This document shows positions 54,110 to 63,936 of a DNA stretch of 64,000 nucleotides, piece by piece. The translations under genes and the position numbers were made by a program. The DNA is taken from contig NZ_BIFR01000001.1 in NCBI RefSeq assembly GCF_003967535.1, positions 1,983,001 to 2,047,000 of the forward strand, in the 5' to 3' direction. Source of the DNA: Tengunoibacter tsumagoiensis (lineage in GTDB: Bacteria > Chloroflexota > Ktedonobacteria > Ktedonobacterales > Ktedonobacteraceae). Under the pieces are notes generated by a model, which had not been told where the DNA came from, made no database searches, and saw nothing but the letters and a program-made list of their open reading frames with translations. Position 1 is the stretch's first letter; every line of letters starts with the position of its first letter.

Positions 54110-56380
54110 CTATGTAAGAGCGACAAACTGATAAATCTGAACATCCTGGTTACGAAAGACAAGGTTGAACTCACCAGAAGACTGTACTTTCTGTTCAAAC
54201 GTGTCTAAACTCCCTGCTGGATAGCCCGAGAGGACATTATAGGTCTGTTTCGAACTACGGCTAAAGATAATGTAAGCGGCTGAGCCATGCACTTTCTTTT
54301 GCTGCATAAAGCGTGCTACTGTATTCACATCACCATGCCCCACCGCTTCAATGAGCGCAGGTTCCGCACTTACTGTATCTAAAGAGTATTTCTCAAATCC
54401 TTTGATCTGCCAGGGGACGCCTTGCCAGGCATCCAGAAAGAACGATTGATCAGGAGCCATATCATAGAGCGCAATTAAGCCGTTTACTTCATCGTAGGTC
54501 ATATAATCCATACTCTCATTGCCATAGCGCGTAAAGAAGAAGCCTCCCATGAGCAAGGCGCAGAGCAGGCCATTACCGATCACCAGAAGAAAACGTTTCT
54601 CGAGCCAGGGAATGTTATAGAGAAGTGTTGCCATGAGAAAAGTCATGGGCGGCAAAGCAAAGAGGTAGCAGCGCAAGAGCATCTCGCCACCATATGGTTG
54701 GATAATGAAAAGCGGAAACGGGGTGAGCGCAAGCAAGAGGATTGTTGCATCCTTATGCCCCTGACGCCAGCGAAGCCAGGCTGCTATGCCAGCCGTTAAC
54801 CAGACAACTCCAGACATAATGAGCCGTATACGAGCAATAAAATTGTGTTGAGGATTTCCAGTGACGCGATCAGAGACATTTTGTGTAAAGGATGAAAGAA
54901 TATGTGTCAGACCCCCCAGAAGCGCATCTGAGTGTCCGGCCAGAAACGTCTGCGTCATTAATAAGATCCAGGCCGCTTCTATCACAATCATGGCGACTGG
55001 AAGCCACCAGAAGCGTATCCGCCGTGTGATAACCAGTATACCAACACTGGCGATAATAAAAAACGGTGATAGCTGATGGCTAAAGGTACTAAAGCCAAAG
55101 ATAATCAATATACAGGCTACCAGTGCAATGCGTTGCCGCGGCTGACTGGGCATGATCAGTCTATCTGGTGTGCGTAACCACTGATAAAGTGGGGTCATAA
55201 AAGGAATTTTTGCCAGGCGAGGGGATAATGGACGAACAGGCGCCTCCGGATCGCTCTTGAGCCAGGTGAGACTGATAGCTAGAATGGCGAGATACAAGAA
55301 AAAGTTAAAGCCCTGAGGAGAGAAGTAGTCCTGCCCGATCCAGTTGGTGAGATAGAAGATCCAGATAGCGAGCCAGACGACGCGCTTTTTCTCTGTAAAG
55401 GCCCTGAAAATCATATAGAGTGGCCCAAAGTAGATTGCATTATAAAAAACGGGGGACCAGCCAGCGAAGTTTAAAATGTCGGGATAGCCAGCCAGTTTTG
55501 TGAGAAAAGCTGTCAGAGAGAAGAAGCCAGGCCAGCTAAAATAGGCATCGAGGTTGGGGTCGGTTGTTCCCGTACGCATAATGAATTCGGTATAGCCTTC
55601 GTGACGATAGACAATCGAAAAGCGAGGCATCTCCTCAACCACAATGCTGACTGCATAGAGCATAAAGATGAGTATGCTAAAGTACAGAATCAACTGTGCT
55701 GGACGAATTTTTGGTTGATACAGGACAAAGCAAAAACTGACTGTCACAAGAAACATTGCCGCAATGAGCGTTGGGGGAAAGACCGAGATCAGTCCCAGGT
55801 CATTCATCTGGCGAATATGAACATCTTTTAGCGCGAGGTACCAGAGCGCCAATGCCACCAGAGGAAGCAGATAAAGAACGATCTCAAGCCAGCGTTTATT
55901 CTGTTTGCTCTCTTCTTCAGGTTTTTGTGCGACAAGCGGCGTTACCTGCTCAAGCGCAACACGAGGGGTCTGCATAATCGTTGTGGCTGCATGTGTAAAG
56001 AGATCCACAACGTCGGGTGGTGATGAGATAGCTTTTTCTACCCGTGTCTCCTGCTCTACAACTGTTTCTATATGCTGTGTCGGCGATTCAGCGATGAATG
56101 ACGGCATCTGCCTTGTCTCGAGGTTGGCAATCTCCGTTGTAGTAGCTGGAAATGCTTTGTCAGGTATGGTCCTGTTTTGGGTCGTAGATGGTTCAGACGT
56201 CAAGGCCTGGATGTGATTTGTCTCCAGTGCAGCAACCTCATCTTTCGAATTTGGAAGCTCTTTAACCATGCGACTGCGTTTAAATTTATTGTGTTTAGCG
56301 GAAGAAGGTGATATACCTGAGCCTTCCGTTTTGGTAGCTGCATGCTCCTGTGAGGGAACTGCTGGTGGTTCGTTTTCCAT
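54110..56380 (-). CDS. Large polytopic membrane protein with disordered N-terminus
   Basis: About 756 residues from ATG 56380, which has GAGGAGG eight bases upstream. Residues up to about 185 are disordered and rich in Ser, Thr, Glu and Pro. Then come about 11-13 hydrophobic segments, with a loop HEGYTEFIMRTG and NLDAYFSWPGFF block, and a C-terminal soluble part. It looks like a GT-C glycosyltransferase or O-antigen polymerase-like protein of a polysaccharide system; I cannot identify the family exactly. The frame is open upstream through a run of ten A residues into the end of the flippase gene, so a longer fused product is possible (see findings). Confidence 0.72.
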   Translation of the reverse strand: MENEPPAVPSQEHAATKTEGSGISPSSAKHNKFKRSRMVKELPNSKDEVAALETNHIQALTSEPSTTQNRTIPDKAFPATTTEIANLETRQMPSFIAESPTQHIETVVEQETRVEKAISSPPDVVDLFTHAATTIMQTPRVALEQVTPLVAQKPEEESKQNKRWLEIVLYLLPLVALALWYLALKDVHIRQMNDLGLISVFPPTLIAAMFLVTVSFCFVLYQPKIRPAQLILYFSILIFMLYAVSIVVEEMPRFSIVYRHEGYTEFIMRTGTTDPNLDAYFSWPGFFSLTAFLTKLAGYPDILNFAGWSPVFYNAIYFGPLYMIFRAFTEKKRVVWLAIWIFYLTNWIGQDYFSPQGFNFFLYLAILAISLTWLKSDPEAPVRPLSPRLAKIPFMTPLYQWLRTPDRLIMPSQPRQRIALVACILIIFGFSTFSHQLSPFFIIASVGILVITRRIRFWWLPVAMIVIEAAWILLMTQTFLAGHSDALLGGLTHILSSFTQNVSDRVTGNPQHNFIARIRLIMSGVVWLTAGIAAWLRWRQGHKDATILLLALTPFPLFIIQPYGGEMLLRCYLFALPPMTFLMATLLYNIPWLEKRFLLVIGNGLLCALLMGGFFFTRYGNESMDYMTYDEVNGLIALYDMAPDQSFFLDAWQGVPWQIKGFEKYSLDTVSAEPALIEAVGHGDVNTVARFMQQKKVHGSAAYIIFSRSSKQTYNVLSGYPAGSLDTFEQKVQSSGEFNLVFRNQDVQIYQFVALT

Positions 56381-56475
56381 TTGAGAATCCTCCTCAACAT
56401 CTTCCACATTATTTTGCTGCTCAGGCTCCTGCTCATTTCCTGCTTCAGGAACGAATGGTGGAGCAGAGCGCTCTT

Positions 56476-58245
56476 CTATCTCAAAAGGTTCTTTTTTTTT
56501 TCAGCTTCAGTTGGGTGAGGTTGACCGGTCGTAATCTGCGTCAGTGGCATTTGCATCGTTTGTGCTTCAGAAATATCCACAAAAGCATTGGCGGGCGAAG
56601 AGGAAGCACGTGCTTTCTTAACTTCATCCAACGGTATCTGCGCAGTATTTGTGCGAACGATATCGTCGGCAATAGGATTTTTTATTGCAGAGTCCGTGAG
56701 TTCCTCGCTTTGAAAACGGATGCGTCGTGCGGGTCGGTGTTTCATAGCTGTTTCATTTCTAGATTGGATAGAGTTGACTGTGGGATAGGGAGTCGCGGCA
56801 TGAGATGGCGTTGAAGATGAGCGGCGCAAGGCTGGCAACTGCATTGTATCGAGCTCAGCCAGAGCCATTGTGTTGCCATACATCGTCAACTGAATCACGC
56901 CACTGGGTACGAATTGGTTAAGGGCAGGCATCTGAAGCGTATCCTGAGCAGCAATAGCATCCAGATACTGATCGATATTCGTGCGGCCAATCAGGGTCTG
57001 TACGACTACAGGGAGCATATAGAGAGCCTCTACCGTCATGGCCAGGACCCAGCCGAGGCTGAGCCCTGTGAGCCCCCACAGCCTGGCTCCGATGGCTGCA
57101 CCGACAAGCTCCAATACACTGCTCAGTACGATGGGAACAATCGCATGGGCAATATGGTCTTTAATACGACAGATAGCAATATAGTGATTTTTGACAATCA
57201 ATGGAAGTGAGGCCAGAATCAGGATTCGTAGACTCCAGCTTGCCTCCTGTGCATAGATGGTGCCAAAGACATGAAGGATGGGATAGGCTGCTAGCGCTAG
57301 AACCGTCCCAACTGTCAGACTTGCTAGAAGTGAGAGCCCAACCGTCATGCGCGTCTTCTGTGTTAGCGTACTCGTTTGAGCTGCATTAGCTGCATGAAGG
57401 ACCGTCGTCAATGAAAGCGAGAGCGAAAAGACAAAGTTTGCGATCATGGACGCAGAGTAGAACCATGCATTTGCCTTTGCTGAAATAATGATCGTCACAA
57501 GAATGGGAAGAAGCTGAGTAGGGGCCTGAAGGATAAGATTTAAGACATGGTGTTGTAGAGCAGGAATGCCAAACTTGCGCATAAGCTTCCACTGTGGACG
57601 ATAATAATGCAGAGACCATTTTTTCTTACGAATCATAAAAATGATAATCGGTAGAAAAGAGATCGCATTTCCAAGCGTCCAGAGGGTATAGATGCCAATC
57701 CCACTTTTCAATGAGAGATATTCTGCTGCAACAAAGAGAAGCACCAGCTTTGCAACGGCAAAAAGCGTATTGCGCCAGAGCTGGATATTCCCCTCAAGTA
57801 GCCCAATCACCGCTTGATCCAGAATAACAGTAACTGCTGCCAGCATCACGCCAAGAGCATAGAGAAGGGCGTGAAGAGGAGTATTGCCCAATAAGCGGAG
57901 CTCTGGAGAAAGGAGAGGCGCAAGAAAAGCCGAGATAATCCCCCCAAGAAGGCTACAGCCAGCTACCAGGATAACTGAAGCACTGATCAGCGCACCAGCT
58001 TCCTTACGATGGCGTGGGATCTCACTGATAAGAAGTGTCCCCTGCCCTAAGAGAAAGAGCGAAGAGAGCAACATCATAGCTGATGTGGCAGCCGATGCCA
58101 GGCCTACAGCATCAGCTGGATAATAACGTGCTGCAACCAGCCAGTAAGCAAAACCAAGGCCAGAGGTGACAAACATTGTTCCAATCAAAGAGCCAGTGTT
58201 AAAGAGCATAACACTATTTTTCTTTATCCAGCTCATGATGTGCAT
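56476..58245 (-). CDS. Oligosaccharide flippase-like membrane protein with long tail
   Basis: A 589-residue protein: about 12-14 membrane segments (residues 10-430) in the pattern of Wzx/MATE-fold polysaccharide flippases, starting FNTGSLIGTMFVTSGLGFAYW and with conserved SAATSAMMLLSSLFLLGQG. The remaining ~160 residues form a soluble, low-complexity tail with several T-x-Q-[MLI]-P motifs. It would flip lipid-linked oligosaccharide. It ends 10 codons past a ten-A tract, from which a -1 shift would continue into the downstream frame. Confidence 0.82.
   Translation of the reverse strand: MHIMSWIKKNSVMLFNTGSLIGTMFVTSGLGFAYWLVAARYYPADAVGLASAATSAMMLLSSLFLLGQGTLLISEIPRHRKEAGALISASVILVAGCSLLGGIISAFLAPLLSPELRLLGNTPLHALLYALGVMLAAVTVILDQAVIGLLEGNIQLWRNTLFAVAKLVLLFVAAEYLSLKSGIGIYTLWTLGNAISFLPIIIFMIRKKKWSLHYYRPQWKLMRKFGIPALQHHVLNLILQAPTQLLPILVTIIISAKANAWFYSASMIANFVFSLSLSLTTVLHAANAAQTSTLTQKTRMTVGLSLLASLTVGTVLALAAYPILHVFGTIYAQEASWSLRILILASLPLIVKNHYIAICRIKDHIAHAIVPIVLSSVLELVGAAIGARLWGLTGLSLGWVLAMTVEALYMLPVVVQTLIGRTNIDQYLDAIAAQDTLQMPALNQFVPSGVIQLTMYGNTMALAELDTMQLPALRRSSSTPSHAATPYPTVNSIQSRNETAMKHRPARRIRFQSEELTDSAIKNPIADDIVRTNTAQIPLDEVKKARASSSPANAFVDISEAQTMQMPLTQITTGQPHPTEAEKKKNLLR
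56491..56501 (-). promoter_or_regulatory. Candidate -1 frameshift/slippage site
   Basis: On the minus strand a ten-A run (56501-56492) ends in G (56491). In the flippase frame this gives the heptamer A AAA AAG with the codons AAA and AAG in phase, the slippery pattern known from dnaX. A -1 shift enters the frame of the downstream membrane protein without a stop. A slipped transcript with 11 A would do the same. No strong stem-loop is evident downstream. Confidence 0.55.
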
Positions 58246-58350
58246 ATGTTGTTCTTTGCCTCCGGCGTGTCTCTACTAGTCAACCTCTAAAGTTTACCGT
58301 CTTGCTCACTAAAAAGAAAGACTGATCAATATTTTATCATCTATCGATAT

Positions 58351-59373
58351 TCACGAGGGAATTCCTGGGTTCCCTGTGGAATGATTTTGCCACAGGAGGT
58401 TGCTATCTGCGATTGCAGGTGCTCTACGATTGGGATGTATTGTTGTGGGAGAGCAGATACCAATGACGTAACCTAGAGTTGTTATCGTCAGACCAAGCAC
58501 AATTGCGGCGGCTCGAGCCAGCCCCCAGCGATCCCTTTTAAAGAGTGCCTGGTGGAGATTGCGCAGAAACCCTTGTGGAAGTGTCCGAAAAGTATAGTTA
58601 TTCTCAGTTGAGAGCGAGGCTTTGCTTCCAACAAGGCGCGAAATCCCTGCTTTAGAGAGACCTTCAGCATAGCAACGAGCAAAAAAATAGCTCCATGTCG
58701 CTCGATGTGCAGGAACCACATGAGAGACTGAGACAGATGGCAGGAAGCGAAACGATTGAAGCGGCCATTGCTGGCGAGCTCGAATACAAAGCTCCGTCTC
58801 TTCACAGCCGATGGGTCTTGTTCCGATACGGCCAATTTCACTACGAAAGCCCCCGACCTCCTCAAAAACTTTGCGCCTGATGCACATACTTGCCCCAATA
58901 GGATTGCGAATCTCTGCCGGGACAGTCGGCATGCCCAGATAGCTACAGCCAACCACCCAATAGAACTCAGCCGGAAACCACCCGGGTCTCTGTTGCTGCC
59001 AGGCTGGCACAACTGCACTTCCCGCTCCAAGAATGGTCGCAGGTTGTAGGGCACGATCAAATTCTTCCAACCAGAGAGGAGGAGGGCAGGCATCATCATC
59101 TAAGAACGCAATGAGCTCACCCTGGGCCGCAGCAATCCCTGTATTCCGAGCATTTGAGAGCCCCTGTTTGGCATTATTTTCAAGCACGATGACCCCTGGT
59201 AGCAGGGTCTTTGCTTGTGTGAATAGTGCTGGATGATGATCAATGACTACAATAATCTCTTTCGCTGGCAGCGTTTGAGCTTGCAACGCTCTAACCGCAG
59301 CCAGGAGAAGCTCCCAGCGGTCTAGACTATACGCGCAGATAATTACAGAAATACATTGTCTGGCTGGTATCAC
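58351..59373 (-). CDS. Family 2 glycosyltransferase
   Basis: A 340-residue GT-A enzyme: SVIICAYSLDRWELL start, LSNARNTGIAAAQGELIAFLDDDACPP with the DxD, and a C-terminal acceptor region with IRRKVFEEVGGF and GCEETELCIRAR. A C-terminal hydrophobic segment (ALARAAAIVLGLTITTLGYVIG) may anchor it. It transfers a sugar to a growing glycan, with donor unknown. Same strand as the flippase gene, 105 bases upstream of it. Confidence 0.85.
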   Translation of the reverse strand: MIPARQCISVIICAYSLDRWELLLAAVRALQAQTLPAKEIIVVIDHHPALFTQAKTLLPGVIVLENNAKQGLSNARNTGIAAAQGELIAFLDDDACPPPLWLEEFDRALQPATILGAGSAVVPAWQQQRPGWFPAEFYWVVGCSYLGMPTVPAEIRNPIGASMCIRRKVFEEVGGFRSEIGRIGTRPIGCEETELCIRARQQWPLQSFRFLPSVSVSHVVPAHRATWSYFFARCYAEGLSKAGISRLVGSKASLSTENNYTFRTLPQGFLRNLHQALFKRDRWGLARAAAIVLGLTITTLGYVIGICSPTTIHPNRRAPAIADSNLLWQNHSTGNPGIPS

Positions 59374-59492
59374 AGAGCACTCGTTTCTTTAGCTCTCTAT
59401 GGAACAATACATTTAGAAAAATAAACTAAATATTGCTTCACAAATGGTCTTATTTTGTAGGCGGTCGGCGTGAAAACCACGAAGTCTTCAAC

Positions 59493-60275
59493 TCAGAGGT
59501 CGTTCACAAAATGTTGCGACGAACTGGTGTTTATCGGTACCTTTGGGTATGTGTAATTTTGCTCTATCGGCTTAGTCGATATCCCAGGCCGGGTATACCA
59601 TTCACTGAGAATAATCTTCAGGATACGCCAGCCATCGCGAAAGGCATGGAGATTACTCATACCATGAATTCTTGAATGTTCAACACTTGCAACTTCTCTG
59701 ATTTTAAGACCGGCTTTATACGTTCGCAGGCAGAGTTGAGCCTCGATCTCAAAGCCTGTACAGTCAAGAGTGATATGCTCTAAGCAGTCGCGCCAGAAGG
59801 CATTATAGCCATAGCAGAGGTCACTAAACTTCTGGTGAAAGAGAAGATTAACGAGCGCACACAAGCCCCAATTGCCGATACTGCGAACGATCGTGAGATC
59901 ATGACTTTTCCCTTGACCCAGGAAGCGTGAACCTTTGACAAAATCGGCCCCTTGCACAAGAGCTTCGACAAAACGCGGAATCTCCAATGGATCGGCTGAG
60001 CCATCCCCATCGAGCATGACAACAATATCTTGTGTACTTGCCGTAAAGCCCAGACGCATCGCATCGCCTTTTCCACGGCCCTGTTGCTGGATAATGCGAA
60101 TAGTGGGTCGGAGCGATCTAGCTACCGCGATGGTATTATCCGTTGAGTGACCATCGACAAGAATAACCTCTGTCACTTCGGGAGGAAGATAAGGTAAGAT
60201 ATGGCTTAAATTTTTCTCCTCATTGCGAGCTGGAATGATAACACTAACGGTGGGTTGATCTTTCCTTCTGTACAT
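59493..60275 (-). CDS. Family 2 glycosyltransferase (polyprenyl-phosphate-type)
   Basis: A 260-residue GT2 enzyme with PTVSVIIPARNEEKNLSHIL, VDGHSTDNT, RGKGDAMRLGF and the MLDGDGSADP DxD. Its length and lack of membrane segments at the end fit DPM1-like or dolichol/undecaprenyl-phosphate sugar transferases as well as plain GT2s. The acceptor-binding stretch SRFLGQGKSHDLTIVRSIGN is typical of that group. Upstream of the other GT2 in the same direction, gap 119 bases. Confidence 0.85.
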   Translation of the reverse strand: MYRRKDQPTVSVIIPARNEEKNLSHILPYLPPEVTEVILVDGHSTDNTIAVARSLRPTIRIIQQQGRGKGDAMRLGFTASTQDIVVMLDGDGSADPLEIPRFVEALVQGADFVKGSRFLGQGKSHDLTIVRSIGNWGLCALVNLLFHQKFSDLCYGYNAFWRDCLEHITLDCTGFEIEAQLCLRTYKAGLKIREVASVEHSRIHGMSNLHAFRDGWRILKIILSEWYTRPGISTKPIEQNYTYPKVPINTSSSQHFVNDL

Positions 60276-61071
60276 GGTTCCCTACCTTACTCTCACTACG
60301 TTACGTGCTCAATGAGCATAAAACTTTTTATGCATAAAAATTTACGTATATACACTCTAACCAGACTGACCAGGGCATACCGATGTTACAAACTCTCATG
60401 TATTTGAGCATCGAAATTGGTAGAAAAAAGATATTTGGGATGTATTTGAACCCACATTCCGCACCTGATTTTTTGACGAAAGCTACCAGCTGATCTACCT
60501 TATAAAGCTCTGTAACACTCTGCTGTTCTGCTTTGTAGATCCTTCTGTAAAGCCAGATCAAAGTCAGCCGATGGAATGTGGGTTTGAAAATTGGACATCG
60601 TTACGTTGGAAAAATACTAGATACTAATTTTTTTCTGTTTTATCGGTATCTATGGATGAGTTTATATGAGATTGAGCTAATTTGCAAGTTGTAGCTTATT
60701 TCCAGGCCAGATTGGAGTACTTGATTGCAGGAGTTATTCCCCTCTCTACCTCCCAACCAGATAGTTCACGATCCAATGAGCATCCATGAGCAAAAGGTGG
60801 CATATTTTTGGTAGAGAGCGACGGAGATCTCCACAACGCTTATCAATCATAACGTGTGGCGGTGATTATCGCATCAAAAGGTGCCAAATTTCCTATATGA
60901 GAACAGAGAAAAGTGACATAATTCAATATTTCTAGTTTAATAAGATTGATCTGATCAACCCTCTATCAAGGTAATTGATGTTGATCATCCTGCTAGAAAA
61001 GGCGGCCATTGTCTTCTGTTATCAGCCCCGTACGAGGACTATGGACTATTTGTGATACAAAGGAAAGAACA
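60276..61071. other. Long AT-rich intergenic region
   Basis: About 800 bases between divergent polysaccharide genes. I find no conserved gene, RNA or repeat. A short minus-strand frame at 60328-60561 (77 codons) has no recognisable features. Confidence 0.5.
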
Positions 61072-62682
61072 ATGGATTGTTGGAGGCAACGGAATAGAAC
61101 GCTGAGGAAGATCATAGCTTTGTTGCTATATGTATATGTTCTTATACTAAGTGTCTCGTGTTCTACTATAGGGGCGGGAGTAGCATCGGGCCAGAAGCAT
61201 GGAACTGCGAGCCCAACGGCACAGGCTATGAATGGTACTCCAACACCGACGACAGTGGTCAAATGTTTAGATGCACCTGATCTTCCCGCGAACCAGCCGA
61301 ACGAGCCAATTCAAGTCCAGGTGAATCAACAATGTTCGCCGGGGATCAGTCAGTATCAGGCGGGATTGAGCCAGATTGATAATACGCTGTTGTATGGCGA
61401 TGCTGGCGCTATGAGTCGAGCTAACAATCTTATGAAGGGGACTCTGGCGTATGAGAATATTCCCCTTATGGCCTGGGGAGGAGTAGATCCCTGGCCCGAT
61501 CCAGGTATGCCAGAGCCATCGGACTGGTCGAGTTTAGATCAACGTGTGATGCATGCAGTGAACCTTGGATTGACGCCAGTTATCACCCTGGCAGAGGCTC
61601 CCTGGTGGATGAAAGGGCAATTACAGGGAGACGGCTCAACACGCGTGATGACCGCAAAAGATGAGTGGGACCCGAAGATCACCTATGGTACAAGAATCCT
61701 TGATAATAAAATGGATGCCTGGGTACATCTGGTACAGCGTACAGCTGAGCGTTATATGGCTCCCCCTTATAATGTGCGTATCTTTCAAGTCTGGAATGAG
61801 CTCAAAGGATATTTTGATCCAAAGCTAGATAATTATGACTTCACGATTAGTCCGGGGAGGCCCGATGGACCGAATGCCAGTCATGGATATACGTACATGT
61901 ATAATCGTGTCTATGCTGCTTTGATGCAGGTTGCACAGTCAAAGCAGATTGATCAAACGATGATCAAAGTTGGTGGCCCGTATGTCTTTATGGATACCTG
62001 GTCTTCGACTCAACAGAGTGATCCATCGAATGTGATAAAAAAGTTTGGTGTCTTTGATCAGCGTCCCTTTGATGTGATTCAATATTGGCTTCAACATAAG
62101 ACTGGAGCTGGCTTCATTACTATCGATGGCTCCATTGAGAATCGTGATACTCACAAGTTGCTTGCTGATCCTTTTACGGGCTCTGAGATCTATGGCGAGA
62201 TTGTCAAATGGATACGTGGACTTAACCCTACGTTCTATCCAGGCTCGACGACTCTGCCTATCTGGCTAGCAGAATGGTTTACCTCACCATATATTGATAA
62301 TTTCAATGATGTCTATGATAATGCTGTGAAAAGCTATGCGATGGTAAAGTTTATTGCTGCTGGGGGATCTGTGGCTCTCTCCTGGGGTGGATCGGGGGAT
62401 GGTTCCTCGGATCAGGGCTACTGGTCTCCAACAAACTATGCTGGAGGGGGAGTAGCTCACCCCTGGTATGATACGGTGAAGGCATTGAGTACAGACTTTG
62501 GGGTTGGGAAGGTGCTCTATGCTGTGAGTGTATCGGATGCACATCAAGTAGCTGCTCTAGCGACCGATCAGAAGATTATTATCATTAATAAGACCGATAA
62601 GACTCTTGCTCTGACCGTTAATGGAACCGCGACAACCCTGACGCCCTATCAGGTACTTGTGATGGACTCTACCCACCAGTGA
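61072..62682 (+). CDS. Exported glycoside hydrolase-like protein (clan A TIM barrel)
   Basis: A 536-residue exported protein. A basic N-terminus and hydrophobic segment end with ILSVSC, a near-lipobox with Cys30, so it may be a lipoprotein. A Thr/Pro linker follows. The TIM barrel shows the catalytic pair of clan GH-A (GH39/GH5-like): Glu243 in FQVWNELKGYF and Glu401 in PIWLAEWFTS. It probably cleaves or trims the exopolysaccharide made by this cluster. ATG 61072 has AAGGAAAG upstream; an earlier in-frame ATG at 61009 would disturb the signal sequence. Confidence 0.8.
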   Translation: MDCWRQRNRTLRKIIALLLYVYVLILSVSCSTIGAGVASGQKHGTASPTAQAMNGTPTPTTVVKCLDAPDLPANQPNEPIQVQVNQQCSPGISQYQAGLSQIDNTLLYGDAGAMSRANNLMKGTLAYENIPLMAWGGVDPWPDPGMPEPSDWSSLDQRVMHAVNLGLTPVITLAEAPWWMKGQLQGDGSTRVMTAKDEWDPKITYGTRILDNKMDAWVHLVQRTAERYMAPPYNVRIFQVWNELKGYFDPKLDNYDFTISPGRPDGPNASHGYTYMYNRVYAALMQVAQSKQIDQTMIKVGGPYVFMDTWSSTQQSDPSNVIKKFGVFDQRPFDVIQYWLQHKTGAGFITIDGSIENRDTHKLLADPFTGSEIYGEIVKWIRGLNPTFYPGSTTLPIWLAEWFTSPYIDNFNDVYDNAVKSYAMVKFIAAGGSVALSWGGSGDGSSDQGYWSPTNYAGGGVAHPWYDTVKALSTDFGVGKVLYAVSVSDAHQVAALATDQKIIIINKTDKTLALTVNGTATTLTPYQVLVMDSTHQ

Positions 62683-62788
62683 GCTTTTTGTGCAGTGGTA
62701 AGTTATCGTGATGGCAGGTAATTTCTGAGAGCCAGAGAGATGGATAGCCTGCGCGGCTCTCACTTTATTTTTTAGAGAAGGATACTGT

Positions 62789-63781
62789 ATGCTCAGTCGT
62801 TTGCGTATGTATCTCGCTGCTGGTCTGTATTATACTGGTGCTTTGCGTCTCTATCGTATGTTAAACAGGGAGACGAAGCCACAGCTCCTTATTTTGAAAT
62901 ATCATCGCGCCACTGGTCATGAGCTCCGGCAGCAATTTCAATTTTTGCGGCGTTATTATCGTTTATTATCCATCGAGGAGGCGTTGCAAGAGCTATTTGC
63001 GGCCCAGCCCCAGGTAAGTAGAGATCGTCGCCCGCCCCTGGTGATTAGCTTTGATGATGGTTATCGTGACTTTTACACAGAGGCGTTTCCATTGGCGAAG
63101 GAGCTCAATATCCCTTTGACGGTTTATTTGATTCCTGGCTATATTGAGCGGGGCGATTTTTTCTGGTGGTTTGAGGATGAGCGTCTGATCTCTCGTGCAC
63201 AGGTTGAGGTTGTAACGTTGGATCAGAAGAGCTATCGCTTACAGGAGCCTGCTGAACGAGCTGCGTTGAAGACATACATTGCCGATAAATTGCGCCTGGC
63301 ACCTTCTGTAACTGAGAGAGATGCTTTTCTGTGGTTTGTGCGCCGGGCCTTAGCTGTCCCTTCAACGGTACAGGAAGAGGATCTACCAATGTTTCCACTG
63401 TTGTGGGAGCAGGTAGAAGAGATGGCTAAAAGTGGGTTAATCTCGTTTGGAGCTCATTCTCAGCATCATCCCCAGTTGGAGCGTTTGACGGAAACCTCAG
63501 AATTGCAGCGTGAGGTGGCTGAATGCCGTCTTATGCTGGAAGCCCGGTTGGGACATCCAGTGCAGAGCTTTGCCTATCCTGTGGAGCCGGATACTCTTAT
63601 CGCAGAGAAGGTCCTTAAGGCGGTCAAACAGGCGGGATATCGTTGGGCTCTGACATCTACATCTGGAGTGAATACGCCCGAGAGTGACCCTTTCCAGTTG
63701 AAGCGTATTGAGTCATCTGCGGATGAGCCCTGGTTGATTCTCGCCACAAAATTAGCGGCCTTAAAAGATGCAACAAAATAG
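62789..63781 (+). CDS. Polysaccharide deacetylase (NodB/CE4 family)
   Basis: A 330-residue enzyme with the CE4 fold. Motif 1 is SFDDGYRDFY with the metal Asp-Asp pair. Motif 2 is SFGAHSQHHPQLERL with the His-x3-His ligands. Next comes SFAYPVEPD, and then the C-terminal GVNTPESDPFQLKRIE block. It removes N-acetyl groups from a glycan such as PIA-type polysaccharide or peptidoglycan. A hydrophobic N-terminus (MYLAAGLYYTGALRLYRML) may anchor it. About 105 bases after the glycosidase gene; probably same operon. Confidence 0.88.
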   Translation: MLSRLRMYLAAGLYYTGALRLYRMLNRETKPQLLILKYHRATGHELRQQFQFLRRYYRLLSIEEALQELFAAQPQVSRDRRPPLVISFDDGYRDFYTEAFPLAKELNIPLTVYLIPGYIERGDFFWWFEDERLISRAQVEVVTLDQKSYRLQEPAERAALKTYIADKLRLAPSVTERDAFLWFVRRALAVPSTVQEEDLPMFPLLWEQVEEMAKSGLISFGAHSQHHPQLERLTETSELQREVAECRLMLEARLGHPVQSFAYPVEPDTLIAEKVLKAVKQAGYRWALTSTSGVNTPESDPFQLKRIESSADEPWLILATKLAALKDATK

Positions 63782-63855
63782 ATTGTTGGAAGGGAAAGGA
63801 TAGATCCGACCACCAGGGAGCCCCTTCCTGATCTCGCTCGCGTAAAATGTGTGCT

Positions 63856-63891
63856 CTGCTCTCTCTATCTCATCGAGGTAAGAGAGAGCAG
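63856..63891. terminator. Hairpin between convergent genes
   Basis: Eleven-base perfect arms ctgctctctct (63856-63866) and complement (63881-63891). Lies between the deacetylase gene and a minus-strand gene at the window end. Confidence 0.65.
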
Positions 63892-63936
63892 GTACAGCGG
63901 ACCCGGAGCAAGAGAAGAGGGAAGGGATCTTCTCAC

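Noticed and set aside
60328..60561. 77-codon minus-strand frame in the AT-rich intergenic region
   Set aside because: No ribosome site, no conserved features, and typical of chance frames in AT-rich sequence.
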